DNA of 64,000 nucleotides from Desulfobulbaceae bacterium (GTDB lineage Bacteria; Bacteroidota; Ignavibacteria; Kapaibacteriales; UBA2268). Shown here piece by piece: positions 44,777-52,892 of the stretch. The stretch lies in contig JAGXRP010000059.1 of the NCBI GenBank assembly GCA_018335795.1, forward strand, positions 1 through 64,000. The letters are read 5' to 3'. A program made the position numbers and the translations under genes. The notes beneath the pieces are model-generated. The model was not told the DNA's origin. It saw only the letters and a list, made by a program, of their open reading frames with translations, and searched no databases. Position 1 is the stretch's first letter, and each line of letters begins with the position of its first letter.

Positions 44777-44824
44777 TTAGAAAAATCTAAGTACAAAATT
44801 AGACAAATCTAACTAAATTTGCAA
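44777..44824 (-). promoter_or_regulatory. feoA promoter with two TTAGA-N4-TCTAA boxes
   Basis: On the minus strand TTG (44822-44824), 20 nt, TAATTTTG (44794-44801). Box 1 (44777-44790) lies just downstream of the -7 element; box 2 (44799-44812) overlaps it and the spacer. Both are perfect TTAGA-N4-TCTAA palindromes, starts 22 bp apart, the expected arrangement for repression by the DtxR-family protein encoded in the same locus. Confidence 0.7.
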
Positions 44825-44839
44825 GTATAGATTGTATTA

Positions 44840-46057
44840 TTATTTAATAATCAACATCAATTTTGCTTGTGCACCATCCAAAGATTCTTTTGATGATTTC
44901 TTTCCGTATAGAGCTTCGACTGCCGCTTCCTCAATTATAGCTTCTATATCCAACCATTTAGGGTGAACAGGTGTCATTTTGGCATGATTGAGTTGATTAG
45001 CAAACACTAATCTATTTGGATGGCTTTGGTAAAAGTCGTCGTCATAATAGTTAATATCTGCCGGAAAACCTGCTTCTATTATTTGGCTACTGAATTTGAT
45101 AGCATTTTTTCCATTAGTCATGTATTTGATAAATTTCACTGCAAGTTCTCGATTCGGAGTTGATTTGCTTATTGCGAGATATTCTCCACCTGCAAATGAA
45201 ATGCCCGGATTATCATCGAGACCGGGAATTAAACTTACCTCAAAATTGAGCTCAGGATTTTCATTCTTGATTTTTTCCAATAACCAACCACCCGAAACCC
45301 AATAACCGAGTTTGCCTTCAGCGAATCGCGAATCTAATTGTCGCTGAGTCTCGATTAGACCATTTTGGGAAAGTCGAACGTAGGATTCGAGAGCCTTTAC
45401 ATTTTGGGCAGAATTGATAACAGGAGCACCCGACGAATCCAAAATCGTACCGCCATAAGTCCAAAATAATGAAACGACTTTTTTGTAAATCATGTGCGAG
45501 CCGGAACCCGTTGCTCCGTAACCATAGACTCCATCTAAAGCATTAACTTTTTCGGCATTGTTAAGCAATTGCTTTGTATTCTTTACCTTAGTGTCCGTAA
45601 TTCCGGCTTGATTGACCAAATCCCTGTTTACGTATAGCACGCGTGTATCAACTATCCAAGGTAAGGCATAAATACTGTCTTTCCATAATGCCGGGGCTGT
45701 CGAAAATTCGACATATTGATTCAGGTTTGCTTCATCATCTGTCAATTTTTCGAGTACTCCAGCGGATGAAAATTGCGCCACCCAATCGGAACCAAGTTCT
45801 AAGACATCAGGGGCAGTTTGTGAATTGAACGCCGCAAACAACTTAGTTTTACCGTCAGACCAACTCAATTCGACAGTTTCGACCTTGCAATCATATTCTT
45901 GTTCGAATCCGTTGATAATTTCCTTCAGCGCTTTGCGATGATTGGGTTCGCTCCAGAAGTGCCAAAAGACTAATTTCCCTGTTTCTCCGACTTGTTCTTC
46001 TTTCTCAGAACAAGATAAAACAACAAAAGCCAAAAGAATAAAAAGTAACTTTTTCAT
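44840..46057 (-). CDS. Extracellular solute-binding lipoprotein (ABC sugar type)
   Basis: 405 residues. Lipobox VLSC after MKKLLFILLAFVV. The mature fold fits family 1 sugar-binding proteins: KLVFWHFWSEPNHRKALKEI, FEQEYDCKVETVELSWSDG, TAPDVLELGSDWVAQF, GAFAAGKLGY-like ASGGWLLEKI and the AGGEYLAISKSTPNRELAVKF stretch. It would deliver a sugar or oligosaccharide to an ABC permease, but no permease or ATPase genes lie near, so it is orphan here. Between the feo operon and divergent pyrG. Confidence 0.88.
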   Translation of the reverse strand: MKKLLFILLAFVVLSCSEKEEQVGETGKLVFWHFWSEPNHRKALKEIINGFEQEYDCKVETVELSWSDGKTKLFAAFNSQTAPDVLELGSDWVAQFSSAGVLEKLTDDEANLNQYVEFSTAPALWKDSIYALPWIVDTRVLYVNRDLVNQAGITDTKVKNTKQLLNNAEKVNALDGVYGYGATGSGSHMIYKKVVSLFWTYGGTILDSSGAPVINSAQNVKALESYVRLSQNGLIETQRQLDSRFAEGKLGYWVSGGWLLEKIKNENPELNFEVSLIPGLDDNPGISFAGGEYLAISKSTPNRELAVKFIKYMTNGKNAIKFSSQIIEAGFPADINYYDDDFYQSHPNRLVFANQLNHAKMTPVHPKWLDIEAIIEEAAVEALYGKKSSKESLDGAQAKLMLIIK

Positions 46058-46190
46058 TGTATAAAGTTTAAATTTAGAATTGTTTCAAATTTAAATATAA
46101 GAAATTTTTCAAAACTGACTTTTTTTTACTTGTAATCCTTTGTAATTTTGTTAATTTGTAACAGATTTTTGTAACAAATGAAATATAATA

Positions 46191-47837
46191 ATGTCAAAAA
46201 ATGAAAAATTTACGACTAAGTATGTATTTATAACAGGAGGGGTGCTCTCGTCCTTAGGAAAGGGCATTGCATCTGCGTCATTGGGCTTACTATTGCAACA
46301 ACGTGGTTTCAGTGTAACAATGATGAAGCTCGACCCTTATATAAACGTTGACCCGGGAACCATGAATCCATTCCAACACGGAGAGGTATTCGTTACTGAT
46401 GACGGTGCCGAAACTGACCTTGATTTGGGGCACTACGAAAGGTTCTTGGGCTATTCCTTGAACAAAAAAAATAACCATACTACCGGTCAAGTATATTTCG
46501 AAGTTATAACTAAGGAACGCAAAGGGCAATATCTTGGCAAAACGGTTCAAGTAATTCCACATATCACTGATGAAATCAAAAAACGCATTTTCAGTTTCGA
46601 AGGCGAGTTTGATTTCGTGCTAATTGAAATTGGCGGAACAGTTGGTGATATAGAATCATTGCCATTTTTGGAAGCCCAAAGACAAATTAACCTTGAATTG
46701 GGCTCATCAAGAACAATCAATCTGCATTTGACTTACGTGCCTTATATTAAGTCAGCCGGTGAAGTAAAGACCAAACCCACACAGCACTCGGTCAAAACTT
46801 TGATGGAATTTGGAATAAGGCCCGATATTTTGTTATGCCGCTCCGAGTCTAAGCTTTCTAGGGATGTACGCCAAAAAATTGCTCTCTTTTGTAGTGTAGA
46901 GGAAAATTCCGTAGTCGAAGTTGTTGATGTTGATACAACTATTTACGAAGTCCCAATTATGTTTGCCAAAAGAGGATTGGAAGAAATTGTCCTCAAAAAG
47001 CTAAATCTTCCTGAAAGCAAATTGGAAATTGAAACTTGGAATAAATTCGTTAATCGCATCAAAAGCCCCAAACACGAAGTTACTATTGCATTAGTAGGCA
47101 AATATACAAAATATAGAGATTCTTATAAGAGCATACTCGAAGCATTTATTCATGCAGGCTCGATAAATAACACGCGTGTAAATGTAGAATTAATAAACGC
47201 TGAAAGCATTAATGAAGAAACAGTTGACGAAATCTTAGGCAATGTAAACGGTATATTGGTAGGTCCCGGATTTGGACACAGAGGTATTGAAGGCAAAATC
47301 ACGGCTATTAAATATGTACGCGAACACAACATCCCATTTTTCGGTATATGTCTTGGTATGCAATGTGCAGTAATCGAATTTGCTCGAAATGTTTGCAATA
47401 TGGCTGATGCAAATTCAGGTGAATTTGATAAATCGGAGCATAACGTTATTGATTTGATGGAAGAACAGAAAAAAGTCACAAATAAAGGTGGAACTATGCG
47501 ATTAGGTGCATATCCTTGCACTATAGAATCCGGCACAAAAGCATTCCAAGCCTATAAAAGCAAAGACATTTCTGAGCGACACAGACATAGATATGAGCTA
47601 AACAATAACTTCAAGCAAGATTTGATTGCTAGTGGCATGATTATGAGTGGACATTCGCCCGATGGAAATTTGGTCGAAATAGTTGAGTTGAAAAATCACC
47701 ATTGGTTTGTCGGAGTTCAATTCCACCCCGAATTAAAATCGAGAGCCGTTACGGGACATCCGCTTTTTATCAGTTTTATCAAGGCGACTTTGCAATCAAA
47801 TAACAAGACTAATCGAAACAAAAAGGCTGAGAATTAA
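46191..47837 (+). CDS. pyrG: CTP synthase
   Basis: 548 residues. Synthetase domain: [20 protein letters not shown] at the start, [38 protein letters not shown]; the glutaminase domain (~295-540) has the nucleophile Cys in [16 protein letters not shown], and [12 protein letters not shown] near the end. It makes CTP from UTP, ATP and glutamine. The next gene starts 7 bp after its stop. A TAATTTTG sequence lies at 46143-46150 but without a TTG at the right distance. Confidence 0.98.
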   Translation: MSKNEKFTTKYVFITGGVLSSLGKGIASASLGLLLQQRGFSVTMMKLDPYINVDPGTMNPFQHGEVFVTDDGAETDLDLGHYERFLGYSLNKKNNHTTGQVYFEVITKERKGQYLGKTVQVIPHITDEIKKRIFSFEGEFDFVLIEIGGTVGDIESLPFLEAQRQINLELGSSRTINLHLTYVPYIKSAGEVKTKPTQHSVKTLMEFGIRPDILLCRSESKLSRDVRQKIALFCSVEENSVVEVVDVDTTIYEVPIMFAKRGLEEIVLKKLNLPESKLEIETWNKFVNRIKSPKHEVTIALVGKYTKYRDSYKSILEAFIHAGSINNTRVNVELINAESINEETVDEILGNVNGILVGPGFGHRGIEGKITAIKYVREHNIPFFGICLGMQCAVIEFARNVCNMADANSGEFDKSEHNVIDLMEEQKKVTNKGGTMRLGAYPCTIESGTKAFQAYKSKDISERHRHRYELNNNFKQDLIASGMIMSGHSPDGNLVEIVELKNHHWFVGVQFHPELKSRAVTGHPLFISFIKATLQSNNKTNRNKKAEN

Positions 47838-47844
47838 TCAACTC

Positions 47845-49104
47845 ATGGACATCAAAAACATAATACTGTTCGAAAACAAGAATACGAGCGATTTGTATCC
47901 TTTCTCCATAATGCATTGTAGTTGGGAATTGCGGACAGGTGTGTTCAGGAATTGCGATAGAGTCCAACATTTGTTCTCTAAAGTCAATATCGCTTATATC
48001 GGAAGGCCATTTCATATAGCCTCATTTCTTGCTCGGGAAGGGAAAGAAAATAAGATTATTGATGGCAATACACTTTTGATAGATGGTTCTGCTTATATCA
48101 ATTATGATTTCCCTGAGCATTTAGAATTCAAGCTGGATTCAACAAGTGATAAGCCGGTTGTTTTGACTTGTTCCGGAAAAAGATTCGCTTGTTATATCCC
48201 TGAAAATTATGATTCTAAATCAATATATAATTCACAAAATATTGCACTTGATGACGATTTTTTCAATGGATTTGAAGAGTTAGAATTCCCGAGTATAAAG
48301 CTATACAATTATCTTTGGGATACTCTCGATACGGTTGGAGCTAATATAACTAACGATGCAAAAACAATTACGAAAAACTACCATAGATTATATTTACCCC
48401 AATTTCACGGCATTCATGCACACAATCCTGATAATGTACTCGTCGGTAAAAACATTGTAATTTCGCCAAATGTCTTGCTCGATGCCACTGAAGGACCTAT
48501 AATTATTGGTGACGGTGTCCGAGTCATGCCCAATTCGACAATAATCGGTCCATCCACAATAGGTGACAACTCGATTATAAAAATAGGGGCGAAAATATAT
48601 GGCAATAATATATTCGGTCCTAATTGTAAGGTTGGTGGCGAAATCGAAAATAGTATAATTCATGGCTTTTCCAACAAACAGCATGATGGATATTTGGGAC
48701 ATTCTTATATTTGCGAATGGGTTAATTTGGGTGCCGATACGAACACTTCAGATTTGAAAAATACATATTCGGAAATCACAATGGAATTGCCCCACAAATC
48801 AATCAATACCGGTAAAATATTCGTCGGTTTGATGTGTGGAGACCATACCAAAAGCGGCATTAATTCGATGTTTACAACCGGCACAACTGCAGGAATTTGC
48901 GGAATTCTTGTCAAAGAATGGTTTTTGCCTAATTATATCAAATCTTATTCTTGGGGTGGTAAATCAACATCGCCTGTTTACAAATTCGACAGAGCAATAG
49001 AAACAGCCAAAATTGTAATGGCAAGAAGGAATAAAACGATAACTGACGAAGAAATTGCACTTATGCAAAATGAATATGATATTGTTAGGGAAAGCCAAAT
49101 TTGA
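47845..49104 (+). CDS. Bacteroidota-type GlmU-like sugar nucleotidyltransferase/acetyltransferase
   Basis: 419 residues. N-terminal half is nucleotidyltransferase-like but degenerate (MDIKNIILFENKNTSDLYPF); from ~190 a left-handed beta-helix is obvious with hexapeptide repeats (GKNIVISPNVLLDATEGPII, IGDGVRVMPNSTIIGPSTIG, NSIIKIGAKIYGNNIFGP), then GVNSMFTTGTTAGICGILVK-like GINSMFTTGTTAGICGI. This is the Bacteroidota GlmU-like family (TIGR03991) thought to replace GlmU. It follows pyrG by 7 bp. UDP-GlcNAc synthesis is the assumed function. Confidence 0.85.
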   Translation: MDIKNIILFENKNTSDLYPFSIMHCSWELRTGVFRNCDRVQHLFSKVNIAYIGRPFHIASFLAREGKENKIIDGNTLLIDGSAYINYDFPEHLEFKLDSTSDKPVVLTCSGKRFACYIPENYDSKSIYNSQNIALDDDFFNGFEELEFPSIKLYNYLWDTLDTVGANITNDAKTITKNYHRLYLPQFHGIHAHNPDNVLVGKNIVISPNVLLDATEGPIIIGDGVRVMPNSTIIGPSTIGDNSIIKIGAKIYGNNIFGPNCKVGGEIENSIIHGFSNKQHDGYLGHSYICEWVNLGADTNTSDLKNTYSEITMELPHKSINTGKIFVGLMCGDHTKSGINSMFTTGTTAGICGILVKEWFLPNYIKSYSWGGKSTSPVYKFDRAIETAKIVMARRNKTITDEEIALMQNEYDIVRESQI

Positions 49105-49106
49105 AT

Positions 49107-50648
49107 ATGAAATCAATTTGGCATATTGCATTATGTATCATAATTATAATCCCCGTAATTTATTTTCCATACTCGGGAGATTTGTGGATTTATGTCACCG
49201 GAGGACAAGTAATTGCCGAAGGTGGCAAAATATTCAAAGACTTTGTTGACTTAAAGCCACCTTTCTTATTTATGCTCTTTTCTGTTATTTACACCATTTT
49301 CGGTAATACAGATATAAACGTTCGTTTTGCTGAGTTTTTAATCCAATCCGGAATAATTGTTTCATTATATTATTTAATGCGAAAAGTGTTTGATTCGGAT
49401 AATTTAGCATTTTATGGTATATTTTTTTATGCTTTATCTTATGGTGCGCTGACCCATTCTAATTCCTTCCAATCCGAATCATTCCTTCCGCTATTTATTA
49501 TTCCTTTAATATATCTCAGATTGAAATCACCTGCAACAACAAACTTGATTTTGCAAGGCATTTTAATTGGTTTATCCGGAGGTTTGAAATATACATTTTT
49601 AGCAGTCTATTGTGGAATCTTTATTGCTGATTTATTTACCGAAAAAAGAGCAAAGCAATTATTGAAGGAGCAAATATTAATAATTTCAGGTATAATCATT
49701 GGATTTAGTTTTACTTTTATATTGTTATTGGATTCCGATATTAGAGCCGGATTTTGGGAAGTTCAGAAATTTACTTATTTCTATGCACAACTTCCGGAAG
49801 TAAATTTTGCTCTATTCAAGTTAGCGCACGACAAAGCGACATACTTTTTTGGCAATCATTTGTCATTGCTTTTTCTATCAATCATTATTATCGGACTTAT
49901 CAATACTTTCAGCAAAAAAAACAGCTATCAAAATCAGAAGCAATTAATTAATCTTTTAGTTACCATTTCTGTAATTCTGTTAACTACTGTCTTTGTAGAG
50001 AAAAAATTTGTGCCTTGCCACTTCACAAGATTATTCATCCCCTTAGCATTTATTTTTGCTATCGGGACAAATGAATTAATAAAAATATTAAAAACAAAAT
50101 TAGAATCCATCACTGTCCCCAAAGTCATAGTAATACTAATTATAACTCCTTTCGTCATCTTTTTTTCACCTCTGCCTCGTTATATTACCGTATTGACTCC
50201 AATACCGCATTTTTACTCGAATAAAGATAAATATCTCGAGCATTATAATAAACCCGAAACTCATTCCGTACTTCATAAAGAAATGGAGAATATTGCCCAA
50301 TACCTTAAGAATTCGGAATATTATAATGAAAATGATAAAATTATGGTTCTAAGTTTGGGATGTCAGACATTCAATTATTATTTAGACAACAAAGATATTT
50401 CAAAATTCCCATTACCGTTATTTCCATTATCCGGTGTAAGTGATAAATGGCTCAAGGAATATATTTACGAAATTGAAAATTCCGATATCTTAATTATTCA
50501 AACTGATGATTCCCACCCGATTGTAAGTGGATATATTGAGCCTACTTTTGACAAAATTAATATGAATACTGAAATAAAGAATATTTTGCAAAATGATTTT
50601 CACATGATATATCAAGACGACTATTTTGTAATTTTCAAAAGAAATTAA
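49107..50648 (+). CDS. Membrane glycosyltransferase, GT39/ArnT-like
   Basis: 514 residues from ATG 49107 (a TTG start at 49101 would overlap the previous stop by 4 bp). About 10-12 membrane segments; the first luminal loop has GDLWIYVTGGQVIAEGGKIF and FKDFVDLKPPFLFMLFSVIY, the D-x-K-P-P pattern of family 39 transferases that use polyprenyl-linked sugars. A soluble C-terminal domain (~400-514, YLKNSEYYNENDKIMVLSLG) faces the periplasm. It follows the GlmU-like gene without a gap, so cell-surface glycan synthesis is the likely context; substrate unknown. It converges on the PepSY gene with an 8-bp gap. Confidence 0.8.
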   Translation: MKSIWHIALCIIIIIPVIYFPYSGDLWIYVTGGQVIAEGGKIFKDFVDLKPPFLFMLFSVIYTIFGNTDINVRFAEFLIQSGIIVSLYYLMRKVFDSDNLAFYGIFFYALSYGALTHSNSFQSESFLPLFIIPLIYLRLKSPATTNLILQGILIGLSGGLKYTFLAVYCGIFIADLFTEKRAKQLLKEQILIISGIIIGFSFTFILLLDSDIRAGFWEVQKFTYFYAQLPEVNFALFKLAHDKATYFFGNHLSLLFLSIIIIGLINTFSKKNSYQNQKQLINLLVTISVILLTTVFVEKKFVPCHFTRLFIPLAFIFAIGTNELIKILKTKLESITVPKVIVILIITPFVIFFSPLPRYITVLTPIPHFYSNKDKYLEHYNKPETHSVLHKEMENIAQYLKNSEYYNENDKIMVLSLGCQTFNYYLDNKDISKFPLPLFPLSGVSDKWLKEYIYEIENSDILIIQTDDSHPIVSGYIEPTFDKINMNTEIKNILQNDFHMIYQDDYFVIFKRN

Positions 50649-50656
50649 TAATTTAC

Positions 50657-52192
50657 TTAACGGCGATAAAACCAATCAAATACTCCCGTAATAATTAATA
50701 TCATAAAGATTAATGACGCTAAAGGTATTAATAGCATATGATAAGGACCAAGTATAGATTGGAATATTCTGCCATTATGCAATTCAAACAAAAAATTCCA
50801 AAAAGGCAGTTCCGCCGAATTCAAAATATGCTCCGGCATTAGGAATTTATCGCTTTGTGAAGCCTTTTTATTTACCGGAATCAAACCTGCAAAATGCGTA
50901 GCTATAAATTCTTCACCATCAGGAGTTGCGAAATATCCTGTGACAAGATTTGCGCCCGGTCTGAGTGCTGTTACTTTGTAAGGCGCTTTACCGGTAGATA
51001 CATCAACTATTTTTCCGGAATAATCCACTTTGAATAGTCCAGCGAATGAGCCGAGCAAATGATTCCCCGTATAATCCGTTTCCATGACAGTTGCTCCCAT
51101 TGCAAATATTGGCGCCGGAGGAGCTTGCTGTGTGTAAAATCCCCGTAAGCCGTTATCAGATACCCAATAACCATCTTTCGTATCAATTATGAATTTATCT
51201 CGACTTACATCATACATTGCGTTTCGTATTCTATGATTCCATGGATTCGATTTGTCCATACCGAGTATCCAAGATTTATCAATATCACTCCCAAAAATAA
51301 CCGCAATCATCGGAGGGCGCATGAAAAATCCTGTCAAACCAAAAATAAAGAGTATAAGTGCTGAGTATATACCAAGTTTGAGGTGATACTTAGTGAAAAA
51401 TTTATAAAGCGTCCATCGCGATTTACGATACCTTTCGAGTAATTTGAGCTTAAAAACGCTCTTTTTGGGCGTAATCCACAAGAAGAAGCCACTAATCGAG
51501 AGAAACAATAATATCAATCCGGCGACATCAAACAGCAATTTGCCCGGTAAACCCCAAAGTTCGCCGGTATGAAGGTTAAACATGAATTCAACCATTGTTA
51601 ATTTATTATCATCGTCCAATCTTATTAATTTAGCTTTATCAAACCTTAAAGGTAGCTTGGCATGACTAACGTAAGCATCGGATTCGGTGAAAACCGCTAA
51701 ACTGTCCTTAAAACTTAGAATTCGTGTGATTCTCGAATTCTTTCCGCCAAGTTTGATATTTGACCATGTTTTGCATTGTTCGTCAAAAGCAAACAATCCG
51801 CCGTATGTGCCAGCCAGAAGCAACTCCTTGCCTTCAATGTCAGTGAGCATCATAGATTTGACCCTTCTGTAATATCTCGAATCGGGTAAGCCATCTACAT
51901 TAAGACTCGAAAAATTCACTCCGGCATCAGTAGTTTTCCAAACTCCCTCAAAACCGCCGATGTAAGCGAGCTTTTGGTCGTCATTAGAGAATTGAACATT
52001 GTTCAGAGTGCTTCTAGCCCAATTGTGTGCACTATAACCATCCGGCAAATACTTATAAGGAATAGAGAGTCCGCTTATTAGCTCCGGATGATTCATCAAA
52101 ATGCCTGAGATACTCATCCAAATAAGGAACACAATCAGCGTCAAGCTGGAGTATTTATGTAAAAACTTCGATATTCTATATAATCTTTTCAT
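50657..52192 (-). CDS. PepSY-associated membrane protein with propeller-like periplasmic domain
   Basis: 511 residues from ATG 52192; longer frames run into the tmRNA gene and are not credible. TM1 (SLTLIVFLIWMSISGILMNH), then a ~170-residue periplasmic part with AYIGGFEGVWKTTDAGVNFS and LLAGTYGGLFAFDEQ, an Asp-box propeller pattern, then the PepSY-TM core (LHTGELWGLPGKLLFDVAGL to FLWITPKKSVFKLK), the GIYSALILFIFGLTGFFMRP helix, a second periplasmic propeller-like part (VETDYTGNHLLGSFAGLFKV-like) and a final TM (LIFMILIITGVFDWFYRR). PepSY-TM proteins are often linked to iron or quinone metabolism. Confidence 0.82.
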   Translation of the reverse strand: MKRLYRISKFLHKYSSLTLIVFLIWMSISGILMNHPELISGLSIPYKYLPDGYSAHNWARSTLNNVQFSNDDQKLAYIGGFEGVWKTTDAGVNFSSLNVDGLPDSRYYRRVKSMMLTDIEGKELLLAGTYGGLFAFDEQCKTWSNIKLGGKNSRITRILSFKDSLAVFTESDAYVSHAKLPLRFDKAKLIRLDDDNKLTMVEFMFNLHTGELWGLPGKLLFDVAGLILLFLSISGFFLWITPKKSVFKLKLLERYRKSRWTLYKFFTKYHLKLGIYSALILFIFGLTGFFMRPPMIAVIFGSDIDKSWILGMDKSNPWNHRIRNAMYDVSRDKFIIDTKDGYWVSDNGLRGFYTQQAPPAPIFAMGATVMETDYTGNHLLGSFAGLFKVDYSGKIVDVSTGKAPYKVTALRPGANLVTGYFATPDGEEFIATHFAGLIPVNKKASQSDKFLMPEHILNSAELPFWNFLFELHNGRIFQSILGPYHMLLIPLASLIFMILIITGVFDWFYRR

Positions 52193-52205
52193 ATCATTCT
52201 CAAAA

Positions 52206-52255
52206 CAGATAAATATATCTGATTCAAAAGTAACATTAAAAGTTGTCATACGCAA
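52206..52255 (-). promoter_or_regulatory. Promoter and palindromic operator of the PepSY gene
   Basis: On the minus strand TTG (52253-52255), 20 nt, TACTTTTG (52225-52232). Three nt downstream lies the perfect palindrome CAGATA-AATA-TATCTG (52206-52221) over the expected start of transcription, 14 nt before the ATG. Confidence 0.6.
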
Positions 52256-52339
52256 GAAAAATCGTACAAAATTTGTTAATAAATCAAATATTGAGGCTTT
52301 ACTACAACAATTGTAGTCAAGTACGTCTATTACAATCCC

Positions 52340-52699
52340 GGGGATGTAACGGATTCGACGGGGTGATGGACGTTTGATGTGGCATGTCGTGCTTAGTCGG
52401 TGGCGCACGTAAATTCAACTGACACAGCTATAAATGCTGACAATAACTATGCTCTGGCTGCTTAATTAAAACGTAGCCACATTCTTTTAAGGACTTGCCT
52501 GTTAGTTCTTACGAGGGTGACGCAAACAAACAGGATAGTGTGTGTGCTCTCATTCGGTACCCATGCGAAATAACAGAATGATAGGTTTTCGGAGACCCGT
52601 CCGTTGGTCACCCGAAGAAAGAAAATTAGAAAGCGGAATAAACATGTAGAGGCTCAGATTGAAACTCTTCGGACGCGGGTTCGACTCCCGCCATCTCCA
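52340..52699 (+). ncRNA. ssrA: tmRNA (ssrA)
   Basis: 5' GGGGATG (52340-52346) pairs with CATCTCC (52692-52698) as the acceptor stem; GTAACGGATTCGACGGGG follows the 5' end and GCGGGTTCGACTCCCGC forms the T-arm. The encoded tag reads GCT GAC AAT AAC TAT GCT CTG GCT GCT then TAA (52436-52465): ADNNYALAA. About 360 nt. It rescues stalled ribosomes with SmpB and tags the peptide for proteolysis. The CCA end is only partly encoded (CACAAA). A prophage tail module begins 194 bp beyond it. Confidence 0.96.
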
Positions 52700-52712
52700 C
52701 AAACGAAACCTG

Positions 52713-52738
52713 AAAACCCTGACTGTGTCGGGGTTTTT
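52713..52738 (+). terminator. tmRNA terminator
   Basis: Stem AACCCTGAC/GTCGGGGTT (52715-52723, 52727-52735; one G-T pair), 3-nt loop, T5 run. Its presence right after the 3' end suggests that the native tmRNA terminator was kept or rebuilt. Confidence 0.8.
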
Positions 52739-52892
52739 ATTTTGAAGTATGAAAAACGTGCCAAATGCGTGTCAAATTCAAACGAAATTTGATTTTCTTG
52801 TTAATATTTTTGTCGCTAAATTCTCAAACTATAATTGAAATTGTTAATCAAATTTTCGGCAATAAACTGATTCAATTGCCAATAATTTGAAT

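Noticed and set aside
52193-52408. N-terminal extension of the PepSY protein
   Set aside because: The extra 72 codons run through the promoter and into the tmRNA gene; ATG 52192 with the mapped promoter is better.
52680-52892. Prophage attachment repeat (attL)
   Set aside because: A core repeat would need the second copy, which lies outside the window; nothing can be shown from one end.
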